NCBI RefSeq assembly: GCF_030272615.1 | Contig: NC_081412.1 | Location: 670,928,852-670,992,851, forward strand | Source of the DNA: Cryptomeria japonica | Lineage: Eukaryota > Streptophyta > Pinopsida > Cupressales > Cupressaceae | Length of the DNA stretch: 64,000 bases | Direction: 5' to 3' | Shown: piece by piece, positions 35,771-49,600 of the stretch | Numbering within the stretch: the first letter of the stretch is position 1 | How the letters are laid out: the number at the start of each line of letters is the position of its first letter | Position numbers and translations under genes: made by a program | Notes under the pieces: generated by a model | Database searches by the model: none | Told to the model about the DNA's origin: nothing | The model's input: the letters and a program-made list of their open reading frames with translations, nothing else

Positions 35771-37899
35771 CCATTACAACTGTGATGGATGAAAGCAGAT
35801 TAAATTTTTCTGGGTTCTGATTAAAGATGAATCTGCTGAAAATATGTTGCCTTCGATTTCGTTTTTGCTCTGTAGCTAGGTTTTTCTTGCTTTGCAGCTA
35901 TTGTCTGTTCCTATTCTAATTTTTTTCTGCTGATAAAATGGTCAACTGTCCAGTAGTGGGTAATTGGTTTGGTTATTTGTTATCATGTTACATTAAGTAT
36001 TGACTATGTTGTGAAGAAAAGGGAGGTTCCCTGAGGTACCCGATTCAGATCATGATCTATTTTTGTATTATTTTGGGGGAAATATATTATATAATATGAT
36101 AGAATAACTTTCAATATTTAGGAGGTTTAAAAAAGTTTATGTGACAGTTGATCATGTCCATCAAAGTCTTCTGTTTTCCGTTTCTCTCTTGTTCAGAGTG
36201 GTAATGAATTCTGTCAATTGAACTGTTCCATAATAACTAAACTGGATAGGACAATATTAGCATATTTGATCCTGATGTCTTTGTAAATTTGAAAATAAAA
36301 GATAATTTATTTTCCTAATTCCACTGTCAAAGCCCGAATGTCAAACCAGCCCCAAGAAACAGAGTAATCTGCTGTAACAGACACAAAAATAAAGTAGACA
36401 ACTGTTTTTTTCTGGGTTATTTTAATTGGATATAAAAGTTAAAAGGAATTCTTTAGATATTTATTTTTCAATATAGAAATATTATTTCCATTATTTTATT
36501 TATATCTAAGAATTGTTTTGTTTATTAAGATATTTTTAAATAAATTAATTAAATTAAATAAGTAAAAATAAAATAATTTTTAAACAAATAAAATTAAAAT
36601 TAATTTTTACATAACTTTCAATTAACTTGTTTATTGATATGATATATTATTGTAGTAATTGTAACATAATGAGTGAATAGATCAACAAAAATCAAATGTT
36701 TTCAATACATCTATTTAAAAATTGGTAAAGATTAATTTTGAATTATTTTATTTAATCTTAGGTTTATTTTATTTAGTTTTAAGATTGTTTCAGAATTTTA
36801 TTCTAGATCAATTTTGAATTATTTATAATTTTTTCTAATTGATAACACAAGAATATTTAGTTTGGCTCAAGTAAGGTGAAACCACAAACAAAGGGGGGTC
36901 TTATCATTAGCAAAACCTACCAACACATGGACTTAATGAAGGTTTCAAACTTGAAAACATAGACATTAAAAAACAATTTAGCTTGGACACAATGGTTCAA
37001 ATTTGTTAGTGCATTGAATACATGAAGACACAATACCCACAATCACAATAGCCCATGTTTGAATCTTGATTTTTAGTATTTATTTTTACTGTAGCATTGA
37101 CAAAATAGGAGAAAAACTGAAATATTAATATATGATTTGCAATGGAGATATGCACAATAGAACTAAAGCATCGGGATGGCCTATCTCAGAACACTCCGAA
37201 CTAGAGCAATATTGAATTGCTGGTAACTGTAAAAACTAGGAAATCATCAAGTAATATTTTACATAGTTTTTGTTTCCAAAATCTACTCATTTTATGTGAG
37301 AAGTTTCAGAGGACCCATTCCATTTTTATCAAATCGTTAATAATTTAGGTTATACTTTTCTATGGTAATAAAATTTGTGATTTATTTTCAAGATTTTGTT
37401 TATTGATAATTTCTTTTTTCCTTTTTAATGGGCTAATCTAACATTTATTTCTTGCTTTCATTTTTTTATTAAATCTTTTTAGCTTTGGTACCAAATGTAA
37501 TGGTATTATTCCTCTACAGTTAATTACGTATTAGCAGCCGATTAAATAAATCAAATATTAAAGTTAAGCCTAATGTAATTAACCTTTTCACCTAAAATAA
37601 ATAATCTTGACAATAAGATAATTTAATTTATCATTTATTATAATGTTTTAATACCACATTTAATACATTTAGAAACATCAATGTAATAATAGATAAATTA
37701 ATTATAAATTTATATCAAAGGAACATTTAAAACATAACCATATAACTTTTGTACAACAAATACATTCAAGGAGGAAAGATTTATAAACATTAATTTATAT
37801 ATAATAATAAAAAAATGAGATAATAATTTGCAATAGTAAAACATTAGGGCAATGTAAAATTGATTAATACATATATGTAATGTAAATCACAAAGAGGCT
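35771..37899. other. AT-rich spacer
   Basis: The first few hundred bases have intron-like composition. The rest is AT-rich with no gene or element recognised. Confidence 0.5.
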
Positions 37900-40800
37900 T
37901 CTTTCCCACACACAAAGGTTAGTTAGAGGCCTAGGGTTTCCAGGCAAGACAACACTCTAGGAGGACACAGTTCCTACATAGAACCCCACATGCCTTTACG
38001 ACATGAAATAAACACAGCCCTGACCAGGACACTCCCGAATGTGCACTGTACCCCGAGTTGGACACAATGTATGCCACTTCTCCAATGCCCAATGCTGAAC
38101 TACCAGACCTTAACTATCCCCTCTCTTGTGCTCCTTTCAATTTATCCTTCTCCTCTATTATTCTTGTTGTATCCTTCTCTATTAATTCACGGGTTCAAAT
38201 AATGTCATCTAGGTGGTTACCAAAAATCACACCCTTTCCTAAATATAATATTATTTACAATTATATTAATTTATTTCAATTTATTTTCACGGGAAAAAGT
38301 CCCATAACAAATATCGTGAACTTGAGAAAATTGTTAGCAATAAGATAAGCCTTGTACTTGTCAATGCAACAATCAACTACAAAGTTTGTACGATACACTC
38401 ACTTGCACCAATCCAACTTTCTTCTCTTACGAAGAGGAAAACGATCCCAAGTATGATTCTTCATCAAATAAGAATACTCCCCAACCCTAACACTATCCAA
38501 CTTAGAAACACCTAAAACATCGAAAAACTTCTAAGGAACACTATATATAGCATGACTCAAAAGACTAACACTCAAAGTTCAAGAATTAGTTCAAGGAATA
38601 ACTATGAGATTACCAACAAGAGGACCAATGTCCTAAGAAGAGTATGGGGCCAAAGGGACCAAGTGGATGGTGGTGAAACCTTAGCTATTGGATCAAGACT
38701 ATCAACTTAATCGTCAATATCATGATCATCATCATCAAGAAGAAGAATATATTCTTGAGGAGTAGGTAGTGATGAAGAAGCAAGTGATGGAGAATCCATT
38801 TCTGTGAAGGATTCAATAAAATAAAAATCACAATGAAAGTGAACCTCCCATGTGCCAGGATCAAACAATCTCTATTCCTTCACAACCTCACAATGTTAGC
38901 TTCAATGAGCCTCCTTATGAATAAGGTGGTAAGGGTATCTAGCAAATTTAGGTACACTTGGATCACAACAGCATTTGTAACCAAATATGGTGTGACCAAT
39001 TGTTTATTAAATCTATGGAATTGGTGGTTATAAATGGTTATTCACTCATTGGATTCCCTCTTACTTGTAACAAATTGGTGGCACAAGACAATAAGATCAA
39101 CATAAATTTTGAATTTCCCAAGGAACTTATCTTCTAACTCTTTCCCGATAATAATGGTTTTCTTGGGAAAATTGACATATCGGTTGCAAACAAACTCATC
39201 AAGATTATGAGAAAAACCTGCATGCCAAATCTTGATGTTGAATCCCTTTCTGATTATAAAATTCTTTGAACATTTTGATATGTTTGTTAGCTATTTGAGA
39301 TTCCCTATATATGTAATTTGGATACAATTTATCTAGGTTCTTGGATATATCATGCAATGGTGCATATTGGGTTAGATTTAGGGGTTGATTCTCATCATTG
39401 GTAAAGAAAGCCATTGGAGGTAGAGGTTGGGCAACACTTGGTATTATCTAATTCACTAGAGGTGTCGCAACTGCTGAGCTATGGTTCTTTTGAGGGGGGT
39501 TTGGTGTAGACAAAGTTCCACTATTGTATTTCCCCTTGTCTGTACTGATTTTCCCATGCTGGGAGATTTCAAGGAATTACCCTTTCTTAGGGGTAGATTT
39601 GAGAATCCATCAATACCTTCTAGGTGAGAAGAACACAACGTTTGCTATCTTTAATCTTTACGAACCTTCTTGTAGGTTCAGTTCTATTGAAGGTGGTGTT
39701 AGCACTACCAACGATAGGAAATTCTAAAATGAAACTCCTCTCTTGAAAAGCACCTGAAAGGACTCTATAAAGTTCTAGAAGGCTAGCTCTTAGAAACATA
39801 GGATAGATAAATGGGAACAAATGTGTTGTAAAGAATGAGGCCTATTGGTTTTACTACTAGAAATATAAGGATCTTTCTCATGAATGCAAATCATTTTTTG
39901 GATTTTATAAAATATAAGCTACAAATCTAAAAACAACTTTCAATTTATGTTGTTTAACCCTCTCTACCCAAGATCATAAACAAAATTGTAAAAAATAAGG
40001 GTTAGGTAAATTTACGAAAGACCATATAATAGAACAATAATAACCAATGAATCATTTAAAGCATGAAATATTATATCACAATGATAAAACCATGTCTGCA
40101 AAAATCAGATTAACATAACTCACAAAAATATGATGCAATCGTCCATGGAACTAAGAACATCACAATAACTTTTAAAATTCAATCCAATTCCTTATCCATT
40201 AACCATGTGCATGTTCAAGACAAAATTCCTAATATGTTATTGAAAATTCACAATGGTTAAGTTATATTTTCTTCTCAAATCATTCAACGATTAACAATAC
40301 CATCTATACATTTTTTGGAAACTCAATAGAAACTGGAATACTTAAGTATAAATAAAATCCATTCACACTTCAAAAATCTTGCTAAAATTATCACACTAAA
40401 ATTATATACTCAGATATAAATCTGCATATAATATCTAATCCTCATTATAATCAAACGAAGGGTTTATATAGAGTTTGGAGATGAAAATTCACAAACCCAA
40501 AACTAGGGTTTTTTGGAATCATTCTAGCCTAAAATTAATTAAACCAAGTTGAAAACTATATAAAAATAAATCTAAACTATGGTCTAACTCCTATAAACTT
40601 ATCCAAGTGGTAGAAAACTGATTTGGGTGGCCAAATCCAAGGAAAAGTGTAGCTACAACCATCATTTTAAAGTGTTGTTAACTGTTATTCTATTACTAGC
40701 CGATTTACATGAAAAACATGATTCTTTTCTTTTTGCCTACTTGTTGCACTCAATTTAAAGTTACTAGAGTTATCTTGACATGGAAAACAGGGAATAAATT

Positions 40801-41029
40801 CCCTTCATCATCAATATTCGACCCCACCCTAAACTAGGAGTTATCTAGCACAAAACTGAAACCGAAAATGATTTTTTTCCTGACTGACTTTTGGCTTCTT
40901 TTTTAAAATTTTTTTCAAAATTGCAACTATTCAAACTTAATTGTAAGTTATAAAATTCTCCTTAAATCTCTCCATCACTCATTTCATCTTTGGTACATTT
41001 GGTGTCTTAGTGTATTTTAACTCTATTAC
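37900..41029. other. Unassigned stretch with decayed coding-like pieces
   Basis: Minus-strand frames such as 39414-39205 (QYAPLHDISKNLDKLYPNYI) have the look of decayed retroelement coding regions, but no protein family was recognised. About 39900-40700 resembles an untranslated leader, with phrases such as aaaactagggtttttt. I cannot support a gene here. Confidence 0.3.
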
Positions 41030-43260
41030 TAGGTTCTTGATAATAAACCAGGATTTCTTATTCGTATCTTCCAAATATGACAATTCAACTTTATTTTTAG
41101 ATGTTTCTTAGTTGAAATCATTTCTTCTATAATATGTGAGGACAAATTTTTGCACAGTTTTTCTTTGAAGGACTGTACCACAATTGTAGCACTTTCTTGG
41201 TCCAACTTCTTGTTCGGAAGAGTTCCATGCAAACTCAACAAATTCTTCCATCCAAGAAATAGAAAGAATGAATTGAATTAATTTTTCAACAATTATATCC
41301 CAATCCTTAGTATACTCTTTGACTAACATCTTAGTGGCCCTTATCCATTCCACTATCGTGTCCCTATCTGCATCCTCCTCTAAATTGCCCTTTCTTGTAG
41401 TAGGGTCAAATCAATGTTTTTTATTTGTCAAATCATTGGGAGATAATATTCCCACAAAAGAATTTAATTCTAAATATTGATGTCATCTTTATTAGTCCCT
41501 TGTAGGATGCCATTCAATGTAATTAATTAATTTTGTAGTTGATTATGCTTATTCAAAACTTGTTGAATGACATTATCTCCTAATTTTTCAAATTTTTAGC
41601 TCTCCATTTTAGAGTTGCAGAAATAAAAGAATTTCCAACAATTCCTACTCTCGACAATCCTTTTGTACGAGTGGCTTGATTTCTAGTGGATGGAGTAGTT
41701 GAATTGATGGGAGACCCAAGAGTTGGCTAATATACTTATTTAATTCAACATTTTGAGCCTTAAACTCTTCCTTGGTCTCATCCTCCTTATCCTTTCCTCG
41801 AAAAATTATGTCAAATGCTTGTTTGAGTGTATCTCACCTTCCTTATTTTGTTCCCTCAAATCCAACACTTAGATTCAGTAATCTCCACCCTCATCTCATT
41901 TTTTAGCTTATCGACCTATGTAACAATAATTTGGTCCTTTTGATGACTAAATTTATCTACTATTACTATTACTAATCTTCTTTTACTTTTTTGGTTTCAT
42001 GAGTCTTAAATGTTTTCTCTAGCATAGAGAAATTTGGTTCATCCACCTCCTTATATCTCCTTTCTCTTCAATAAATTGATTGTGCAAACTAGGTATAAGT
42101 GGAGCTAATACTCACTTCTCCTAATTACAAGGAATGCTCCATATCTTGATGCTTTTGTTCCCATCCTTCTTTATATTTTTATTCTTGATCATTTTTTTCA
42201 TCTTCTTCATGCTCTACAATTTCTTCAGAATGAGCATTTTTCTTTGACACCTCAACTTATTTAGATTCCCTCTCCGAAGAACCCATAAGAGGTTGATGTT
42301 GAGGTTCCTCTAATACATTTATTTACATACTTTCTCATTTGTTACATTCTTCTCTTCATGTGTTAGTTCAGATTTGGTTTGTTGTTTCTTTCCATGAAGG
42401 GGAGCATAGTGACCTTGATCAACTTCACCCAAGTATTTCCCTAGCATGGAGAGCAATACATATTTAGTTTCTTTATCAAAATTTAAGAATCAAGAATCAA
42501 TTGTGAGATTTTTTGGCATTTGGTTTGAGGGAGTATGTGTGTGCCCATGTTGCACCTCCATTGTTGGTTCATCTATCTGAATTTTCTCCTCTTGTTCCCT
42601 TCCATGCAATTGCTGCTTTAGTTCCACCTCCCTTTCATGCTCAACCTTTAATGTACATAAGAAAGAGTTGGAGCAGTACATGTGCTTGGAGGATAATTTA
42701 TTATGAAACTAGGGAGGATTTCTCAGAGAGGGTGCAACTTGATATATTTTCTTTTGTTTTATTTTCTCGTGCACCATCGAAGGAAGATGCTCCACATAAG
42801 CTCTAACATGTCCAATTAGGATTTGTGAAGATGAGGGCTTCCTTGAGAAAATTGGTCCTTTCTTTCATATTGTTGTAGCAACTTGTTCCTCCTATAATTG
42901 AGTATTGACTGAATGAACTAGATGCATGAGATAAGGATTATCCATCTATTTCTTAGTCTAATGCAACACATCCTAACCTTTGAGTTTGATATCCTCCTTC
43001 TCTAGTTCTCTAGAAATGCTTGACGATGAATGCTTCAATGCTTGAATGATAGATTTCTTGAATATAGATTAACTATTTTTTTCTCCTATATCCTCTTGTA
43101 TATTCTCCCTAATGATCAAATGAGAGGTATGGACCTCATATACTTTCCCGTTGAAAAACACCTTAACATTTTGACATAGGCCAACATGGAGATCAAAATA
43201 TCGATAGCTCATTATGATCATTGAGAGGGTCTAAATTAAGGTCCTATTTGAGAGGACCAA
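41030..43260 (-). other. Decayed hydrophilic coding relic, family unknown
   Basis: The minus strand reads in pieces as one charged protein: VEHEREVELKQQLHGREQ (about 42650), FDKETKYVLLSMLGKYLGEV (about 42470), then WIRATKMLVKEYTKDWDIIV and ISWMEEFVEFAW (about 41350-41220), ending near a cysteine pair CYNCG. The pattern suits an old retroelement gag or accessory protein; this is inference. It is heavily decayed. Confidence 0.4.
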
Positions 43261-43275
43261 TGTGCCATGCCCTAG

Positions 43276-43500
43276 TCCCAATGAGGACCATGGCGCAACG
43301 CCCTACTCCTACCCTATTTTACGGCCATAAAAAAAGGGCCATGTGATGTGTTAAGTGAAATGGAGGCTAGAATTGAATGATATAAGGAGAATTTGGTCCT
43401 AATATAGCTTTAGGATATGAATGCTAAGAGAATGGAAAAAAAAGTGGACAAAATTGTAAGGGAGTACAATTTAGGACACTACATTTAGCCCCCACTTTAG
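43276..43500. repeat. Direct repeat copy A (partner at 50445-50655)
   Basis: Shares with 50445-50655 the phrases caatgaggaccatggc, gccctattttacgg/agttct, aaaaaagggccatgtgatgtg and ttgtaagggagtacaattta in the same order. About 220 bases, same orientation, 7.2 kb apart. They may be pieces of LTRs of an old element. Confidence 0.75.
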
Positions 43501-43830
43501 TGGGAGTATGGGGCAACATCACAAAGTTGTGTCGCACTAGGGGCTAAATGAAGGTAGTCCAGCCGGACTACCACCCAAGAACGTGGCACCCCGTGTCACT
43601 TGTGTGGTGCCTAAATGGCACCAAGAGTTCAACTAAACTGAGTTCAGCCGAATTCAGTTCGGAGACTATTGGCTACATTATCCCATTTTTATGAGCGCTT
43701 GAGCTTAAATTTTTCAAAAAAAATCAAAATAGTTTAGTGAACTCAGTCTGGCTAGACTCAGTTCAGCTGAATTGACCTTAGTCAGACTCACCTATGTGGT
43801 AGGTGATGTGGCAGCCAAATCACCTATTTT
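43501..43830. other. GC-richer LTR-like stretch
   Basis: Contains internal repeats of the phrase ctcagttcagc(t/c)gaatt and cagcc(g)gactaccacc. Less AT-rich than its surroundings and adjoining repeat copy A, so it may be part of the same old LTR. No terminal motif fixes its ends. Confidence 0.35.
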
Positions 43831-44735
43831 GTCTCTATTTCTAAAACTTTTCACTTCTGGTCAAGTTTTTTTCCAAGAATTTTTTTTTACAAGAATAAAA
43901 AAATACCATTTTGTATAGCTCAAAGTCACAATTCTAGAAATATAATTTTTTTAGTATTTTGATTAGTTTTAATATTTTTTATTAATTAAACAGTGCGAGT
44001 AGGTTTTTTAAGTTAAAAAAGAAGCTAATTAGAAATTAAAAAAATATTAAATGATATTAAAACAAATTTTAGAATATGTTTTTCACTAGATGAGAGAATC
44101 TTCTCCAAAAGGGTTATTTTTTTATAATAATAAATTTAGTAGCCAAAAGGTGACATCGAATGAAAACTACCAAATTCAGATATGTTGGAATTTAAAATAT
44201 TATTACGAGAAAAAATATACTTCAAAATTTAATTTATTAATTTTTTTAACACTTCATATATATGTCCTCTATTTGGAAAATTAAAATCATAAAAAAATAA
44301 GTTCATTTTCATTTTGTTCGGTGATGTCAATTAGAACACCCAATTTTTCAGCAATAAAAAATCTTTCTTTGAATATGTAAAATAAATGTCAAATTAATTT
44401 GATTTTTTTATATAACAGACATAAATTTCATTAATATTTTTTATATTTGGTCAATTTACATGATTTTGAAATTCAATTTAGAAATGTCACTTTTATGTGG
44501 TCAAAGTTAAACAATCTTAGTTTTGTTGGCCACTTCCTTTATAAAAGCATGACACAACATTGCACTTTTACCCTATAAGCCTATGCAAATACTTAGGGTA
44601 AAGTAGATGAAAGAGATAGACGAAGGAAAGGAGAAATGAGGAGCATAATCACAAGGATTATGAGACATCACTAATTTCAATGGACCAAGCCCCTAATCTT
44701 GGGATCTAAACTCACTCAAATGTATGTAAGGGCAT
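43831..44735. other. AT-rich spacer
   Basis: No gene or element recognised; the 64-residue frame at 44090-44284 looks accidental. Confidence 0.4.
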
Positions 44736-44829
44736 ACAAAACAAGATAAAAAATAAAGAGACCAACAAAGGAAAAAAACAAAACAAGATAAAAAATAAAG
44801 AGACCAACAAAGGAAAAAAACAAAACAAA
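44736..44829. repeat. 42-base tandem repeat, about two units
   Basis: The unit aaacaagataaaaaataaag plus agaccaacaaaggaaaaaaac is repeated exactly once, with a partial third start (caaaacaaag). Confidence 0.9.
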
Positions 44830-45019
44830 GGCAAAAGACACAAAACACAAAAGCTAAAGACCAATAACAAGACCTTAAGTCAACTAGCTGAAGAGAACTT
44901 GATATTAAAATGTATCAACCACTAATATCATTCTTGAAAAATTCCATCTCAAGAACATAAGCGATCACATAAATGAGAAAAGTATACATTATCCATGAAC
45001 CATCAATAGAAAAGCCATG

Positions 45020-45640
45020 AGTTCTTGAGAAGAAGGAAAGAGAGAGAACAAATATACGTTAGATGTGTTTTTCTACATGATCCATGAGAAGAATGAATGA
45101 GAAAGAACATAAATACTTTCCCCTAGATATGTTTTTCTAGGAGATCCATGTTGGGGAGAAGAGTAGGAATAGTCTAGCCATGTTCTGCTAGTTCCACTCA
45201 TCCTCATGTATGTGTCCAAGTAATGTGTGGTTTTAAGTGTATAACACCCTGTATAAGAGTTTTTTTCCTCTGGTTTCAAGTGTGCTTCAACCTGTTTAAG
45301 ACATATAAAGCAAATGTAAATGCCAAGGAAAAATGTGTAAATGCCAAGGGCTGAATGTCTGGCTTTAGGAACTTCTCGTTTAATAATTTTTTTACAGTTT
45401 TGAGGATGTGTAACCTCATTTAAGATAGATACATGCTTGGTTTCAAGGACATCCCATGTAGGAGTTTGTTTTCTCTAGTTTCGGTAATGTGTAACCCCGT
45501 CTAAGACATATATCAAATGTTGCGCCTAGTTTCAAACATGAACATCTTGTATAAGAGTTTTTTTTCTTTTGTTTTGAGAATAAACAAATCTCATTTAAGA
45601 TATGAAAAAATATGGTATAATCTGGTAGAAAAGAAGGCAA
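45020..45640. repeat. Diverged tandem repeats with tttcaag...tgtataagagttttttt units
   Basis: Units of about 100 bases recur: a ggtttcaag-like start, ctgtataagagttttttt or a variant, a gttttgag/gtttcggt phrase, and (t)aac-ccgt(c/t)taagacatat. Copies lie near 45225, 45430 and 45530. A related pair (gtttttctacatgatccatg, gtttttctaggagatccatg) lies near 45070-45150. The open frames here are by-products of the repeat. Confidence 0.7.
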
Positions 45641-46189
45641 TATGGGTGCCCCCCTTAAGATGTCAACATAGCCCCATGTTGATTTATTAAGGAAGCTAAA
45701 AACAAGGGTACCCACCTTCAACACCAAGGAGATATCCTTTAGGAAATAATGTCATAAATCCAAGCTAAAGAGGGGAAAATATTCAAGCAAGCATAAGATA
45801 GTTGAAAAAGAGATATCTTGCAACAAGTGTAAAGAGGATTCTTGGAGGAGAAGAGATCTTTGCTCAAAAGACATGTACCTCTAAGAGGGGTTTCTTGAAC
45901 AAACATAACATATTCTACTAGAAAAAGGGAAGGAGAACAACAATGCATACCTTCTACCTATTACTAAGTGAAAGAGATTCTTGATGAATGATGACACACT
46001 TTTAACCCAATGTGAGGGGTAAGTTTATAATAGGATATACATTGCCAAGTGAAAAAAAGATTGTAGACAAGGACTTACACCTCTTACATAAGAGAGAATC
46101 CTTGAGAAAACAAGAACTTCACGCAAGGAATGACATTAAATCATAAGAAAACATTGCTCAACAAATGAAAATTAGATCCTTAGAAAGAT

Positions 46190-46680
46190 GAAGGAAGATA
46201 TCATTGCCGCCCAAGTGTAAAGACAATGAGAAGGATTACACAACTTCCAAAGAGAGATTATTCATAAGAGACGTACCATTTCAAAAAAAGAATAGGTCCT
46301 AACCAAGGAAAACACATGTAATCACATGAAGGATAATTCAATACAAGGAAGGAGATCAAGTTATGAAAAATGCAACACAAGAGCAGAGGCAATCTTTAAA
46401 AAGGAGAGAGAGAAGTAAAATGCCATCCTTGCCCCCCAAGCAAGAAAGAAAGGAAAAATTAGGATGAAGGATCACACATTTTCTAAGGCGATATTATTCA
46501 TAAGAGATGTGTTGTTTCAAACAAAGAATAGGTCTTAACCAATGAACACACATGGAGGATAATTCTATGCAAGAAAGGACATCAAGTTATGAAGAATGCA
46601 ATCCATAAAGGAAATAAAGAAACCCTAGAAAGAGGAAAGAATTTTTTTTCTTTCTCCCTAAGCATAGAGACAAGAATAAA
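46190..46680. repeat. 236-base tandem repeat, two diverged units
   Basis: The phrase ttcataagaga(c/t)gt starts at 46261 and again at 46497. Both are followed by gaataggtc(c/t)taaccaa, ggataattc(a/t)a and gga(g/c)atcaagttatga, and both are preceded by a ttgccgccc/ttgcccccc phrase. A weak third start lies near 46640. Confidence 0.8.
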
Positions 46681-46879
46681 TAGACTATTATGTTACTTGC
46701 TAATTATGATTGCACCTAAAATTGTACCACCATGAATGATAATGAGCCCCCAACAGGTAGGCTAAGAATGCCACATAGTGAGGAGCAACATAATAGGTAT
46801 TTGAATGTTATTTGAAATGATTATGAGAAATATGCCATTCATTGTCAAATGTTTTTTTATGATACCTATATCAATATAA

Positions 46880-47930
46880 TTTTTTATTTTTCATTTCAAA
46901 TCTTGACACTCATTAGTAGAATGGACACAAGTTTGATGATACATGCAAAAAGAAGAATTTTCTAGATGTTGTCTACATTTCCTTCTTCTTTTAGGCCAAA
47001 GAAGAGAAATTAAGTTTGCATGAAGAAGTTTTAATCAAATATTATCTTGTTGTACGATCATATTGGAATAAGAAGATATATGTTCACTAGACAATCGATG
47101 AGGTTGGAAACCTAGCTTTTCATTTGAAAAGTGTGATTTATCATGAGTTTCAAGACTTTTCTACACACCTCCTAAAATTTGTCCATTGTGTCCATGTGTA
47201 GGATCAAGAGACATTTCACTATTAGGCGGAATTGGATTGAATTTTAAAGAGGCCCAATCAATTTCTAGACATTTGTTAAGGTAAAAATCTAAGGACCCCC
47301 AATCATCCTCTGGGAGTTCTTCTCTAGGAACTTCTTTAGTAGGAGATGGTGTAATTGTATGAATTGGAGAGAGGAGTGTAGGAACTAACAAAGAATATTG
47401 TGCTTCAATTCATATGTTTTCGTCAGTTTCCAAAGAGAACACTACATGATAATTAGGAACAATTTTTGGTTTTTGCTAAGGTTGGGAGACATCTTGATGA
47501 AGGTGGACAAGAACCTTAGGTTCCTCAAAAATATCATTGGTATTGATATGATCTTTATTAGGCTCTTCATTTTTGGGAGAGGATGCATTGGAAACATTAT
47601 ATTTATGAGAAGTGGTATTATCCTCTTTCTCTAAACTATCGTGGTGAGTATGACAATATTTAGTAAAGGGATCATCATATATCATTAATGCTTCATCTAT
47701 AGGGGAAAGGCCATGAAAATAAAGTATGGTATCATTAGGAGAAGTAGCCATAGTATCATCCTCTTGCACCAAATAATCCTTATGAGGAAGGTACTTTTTA
47801 GGAGAAGAATGAACATAATTCTCCAAAGCTTCATCTTTAAGAGGGATATCTTTGAAAGAAGTGTCCATATTCTCTTTTTGCACCAATGTGCCCTCATTAA
47901 TGAGATCAATTTTGGGAGGGTATATCATAG
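46880..47930 (-). other. Decayed coding relic, probably retroelement accessory region
   Basis: The minus strand holds two open pieces (47928-47476 and 47391-47161) that read as one acidic, asparagine- and histidine-rich protein with internal repeats (SPKKYLPHKDYLVQEDD, GLSPIDEALMIYDDPFTKY) and then LPEDDWGSLDFYLNKCLEID. Low-complexity proteins of this sort accompany old plant retroelements. No enzymatic domain was seen. Confidence 0.4.
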
Positions 47931-48338
47931 CTATGAATGAAAGGGAGAACTATGTTATTATGATATGCATAAAAGGGAACATCATGAACATATTTAACGT
48001 AACTTGAAATTGAACTAGAAAAATAAGATAAGAACTCCATATGCACTTATGATCAAACAAGAAACTCATATTTCATGTAATTTTCACTCAATATATGTAT
48101 GGAAAATTGAATAGAGGAGGGAAATTTTGAATTTGAAAATTGTGATTAAACAATGATTTTTTTTGTAATTTAAGTGATTGATTAACCAATTAAAGCAATT
48201 TGATTTGTAAATTTGAAAGATAAATGCCTCTAAATTATATCATTTAACATATCGTAAATTATAGCTAGTATTTTTTCGCATCATTTTATTATTCTAAATT
48301 ATTTTAGCCATGGTAGAATTATCTCCATCCCTTTCTAC

Positions 48339-49600
48339 TTGGTTTTGTCCCTAGATAATAGTTTAGCTAAAAACTTTGAAAACCAAGATAGCCTTGTGCT
48401 TCATGAAGGGCTTATCATGTTGATTATGGAATATGCCAAAGCTCATGAAGTGAAACCCTCCCCTAAGGACAAAACTCACATTTCCTCCTCTAACCTTGAT
48501 GCCCAGTTTGTTTCTGATACGGAGATGGATGAGGATAACAGTGGTACTACCATGGTCTGGTGTGACATTAAGGATTCAGAGGACCCTAAGTATAGACCAA
48601 AGAAAGAAGGGGAGCTTATGGTGACCCCGAGAACTAACAGTAGTAGGAAAACCAATCCTCCAAGGTGGGCGGAAAGTAAGTTCAAATCTAGTAGTAGGAA
48701 AATGCAAGACCTGGAGCCCCCTACCAAAAAGAAAATGAAATTAACCAAATCAAGTGGGACCAAAGACTTGGACCACAAGATTAGATTGGACATCCCCATC
48801 AACGTGAATAATAAGAAATAGGGGAATATGGAGAAGGAGAATGAAGGCGAGAAAAAGGAGGAGAAGGGGCAAGAAAACCTGTTTTTGGAGGTCACTAGAA
48901 GTTAGGAAAATTCTTGGAAGTGGGTTGATAAGGAAATTGGAACCCTAAAAAATGGTATTAAGGGAATTATTGAAACTTTCACGGAGTCCCCTAGGCCTAT
49001 CAAAACTAAGAAGATCATGAGCATGATCCAGAAGATATCTCAGGATGTTGAAACTATTAAGGTCTTCCATGAGCGCATAATTGATAAACTGGAAGAGTAC
49101 ATGAATGATATCAAGAAAAGTCTAATCAATCTGGTGGAAATCAACAAGGAGGCAATGAATAATAGTGTTGATGGTTTGGAGAAAATCAGTTCCATGATGG
49201 CCGACTATAGATCCAGACCCATTGCTAGTGACCCTCCCTTGGGGGAGAAACATAAAAAGATTGCTTTAGAGGGTGGACAGAGCGATGTCAGTGAGAAGAC
49301 TAGCTCGGGTCTTTGAGCCAGGACCAGGCAACCTCCAAATTCATCATGGAGGATTTGAAGAAAATTAACAAGAAGATTATTTACAATAATATTGATTTGG
49401 TGCACTCTCTAAGTTGAGTTCTTTGCCCTCTTTTTGGCTGTGTTTTTTGTTTGTGGCTTTCGGTCTATGTGTGGTTTTCCCCCTATTTTTCTTAGTTTTA
49501 ATGTCGGTTTGGCTGCTGGCCTTGGTTTGTAAAACTCTGGGTTTCAGGTCCCTGTAAAACCTATTTATCCTTATCAGAAACATATCATAAATATTAGAAA
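48339..49600 (+). other. Open coding relic with charged linker and coiled coil, family unknown
   Basis: The plus strand reads as one protein, interrupted by a few stops, from 48339 to 49316. An acidic start (FVSDTEMDEDN, then MVWCDIKDSEDPKYR) is followed by a basic serine/lysine-rich middle (TNPPRWAESKFKSSSRKM, PPTKKKMKLTKSS). A helical, coiled-coil-like end follows (IQKISQDVETIKVFHERI, LEEYMNDIKKSLINLVEI). After the last stop the text gttttttgtttgtggctttc to ggtccctgtaaaac resembles the tail of a transcribed element. It resembles the first protein of some LINEs in layout only. Function unknown. Confidence 0.45.

Noticed and set aside
45443-45948. Two minus-strand frames of 69-94 codons
   Set aside because: They follow the diverged tandem repeats and show repeated peptide phrases (NSYT-RC, NSYMGC) without any known domain.
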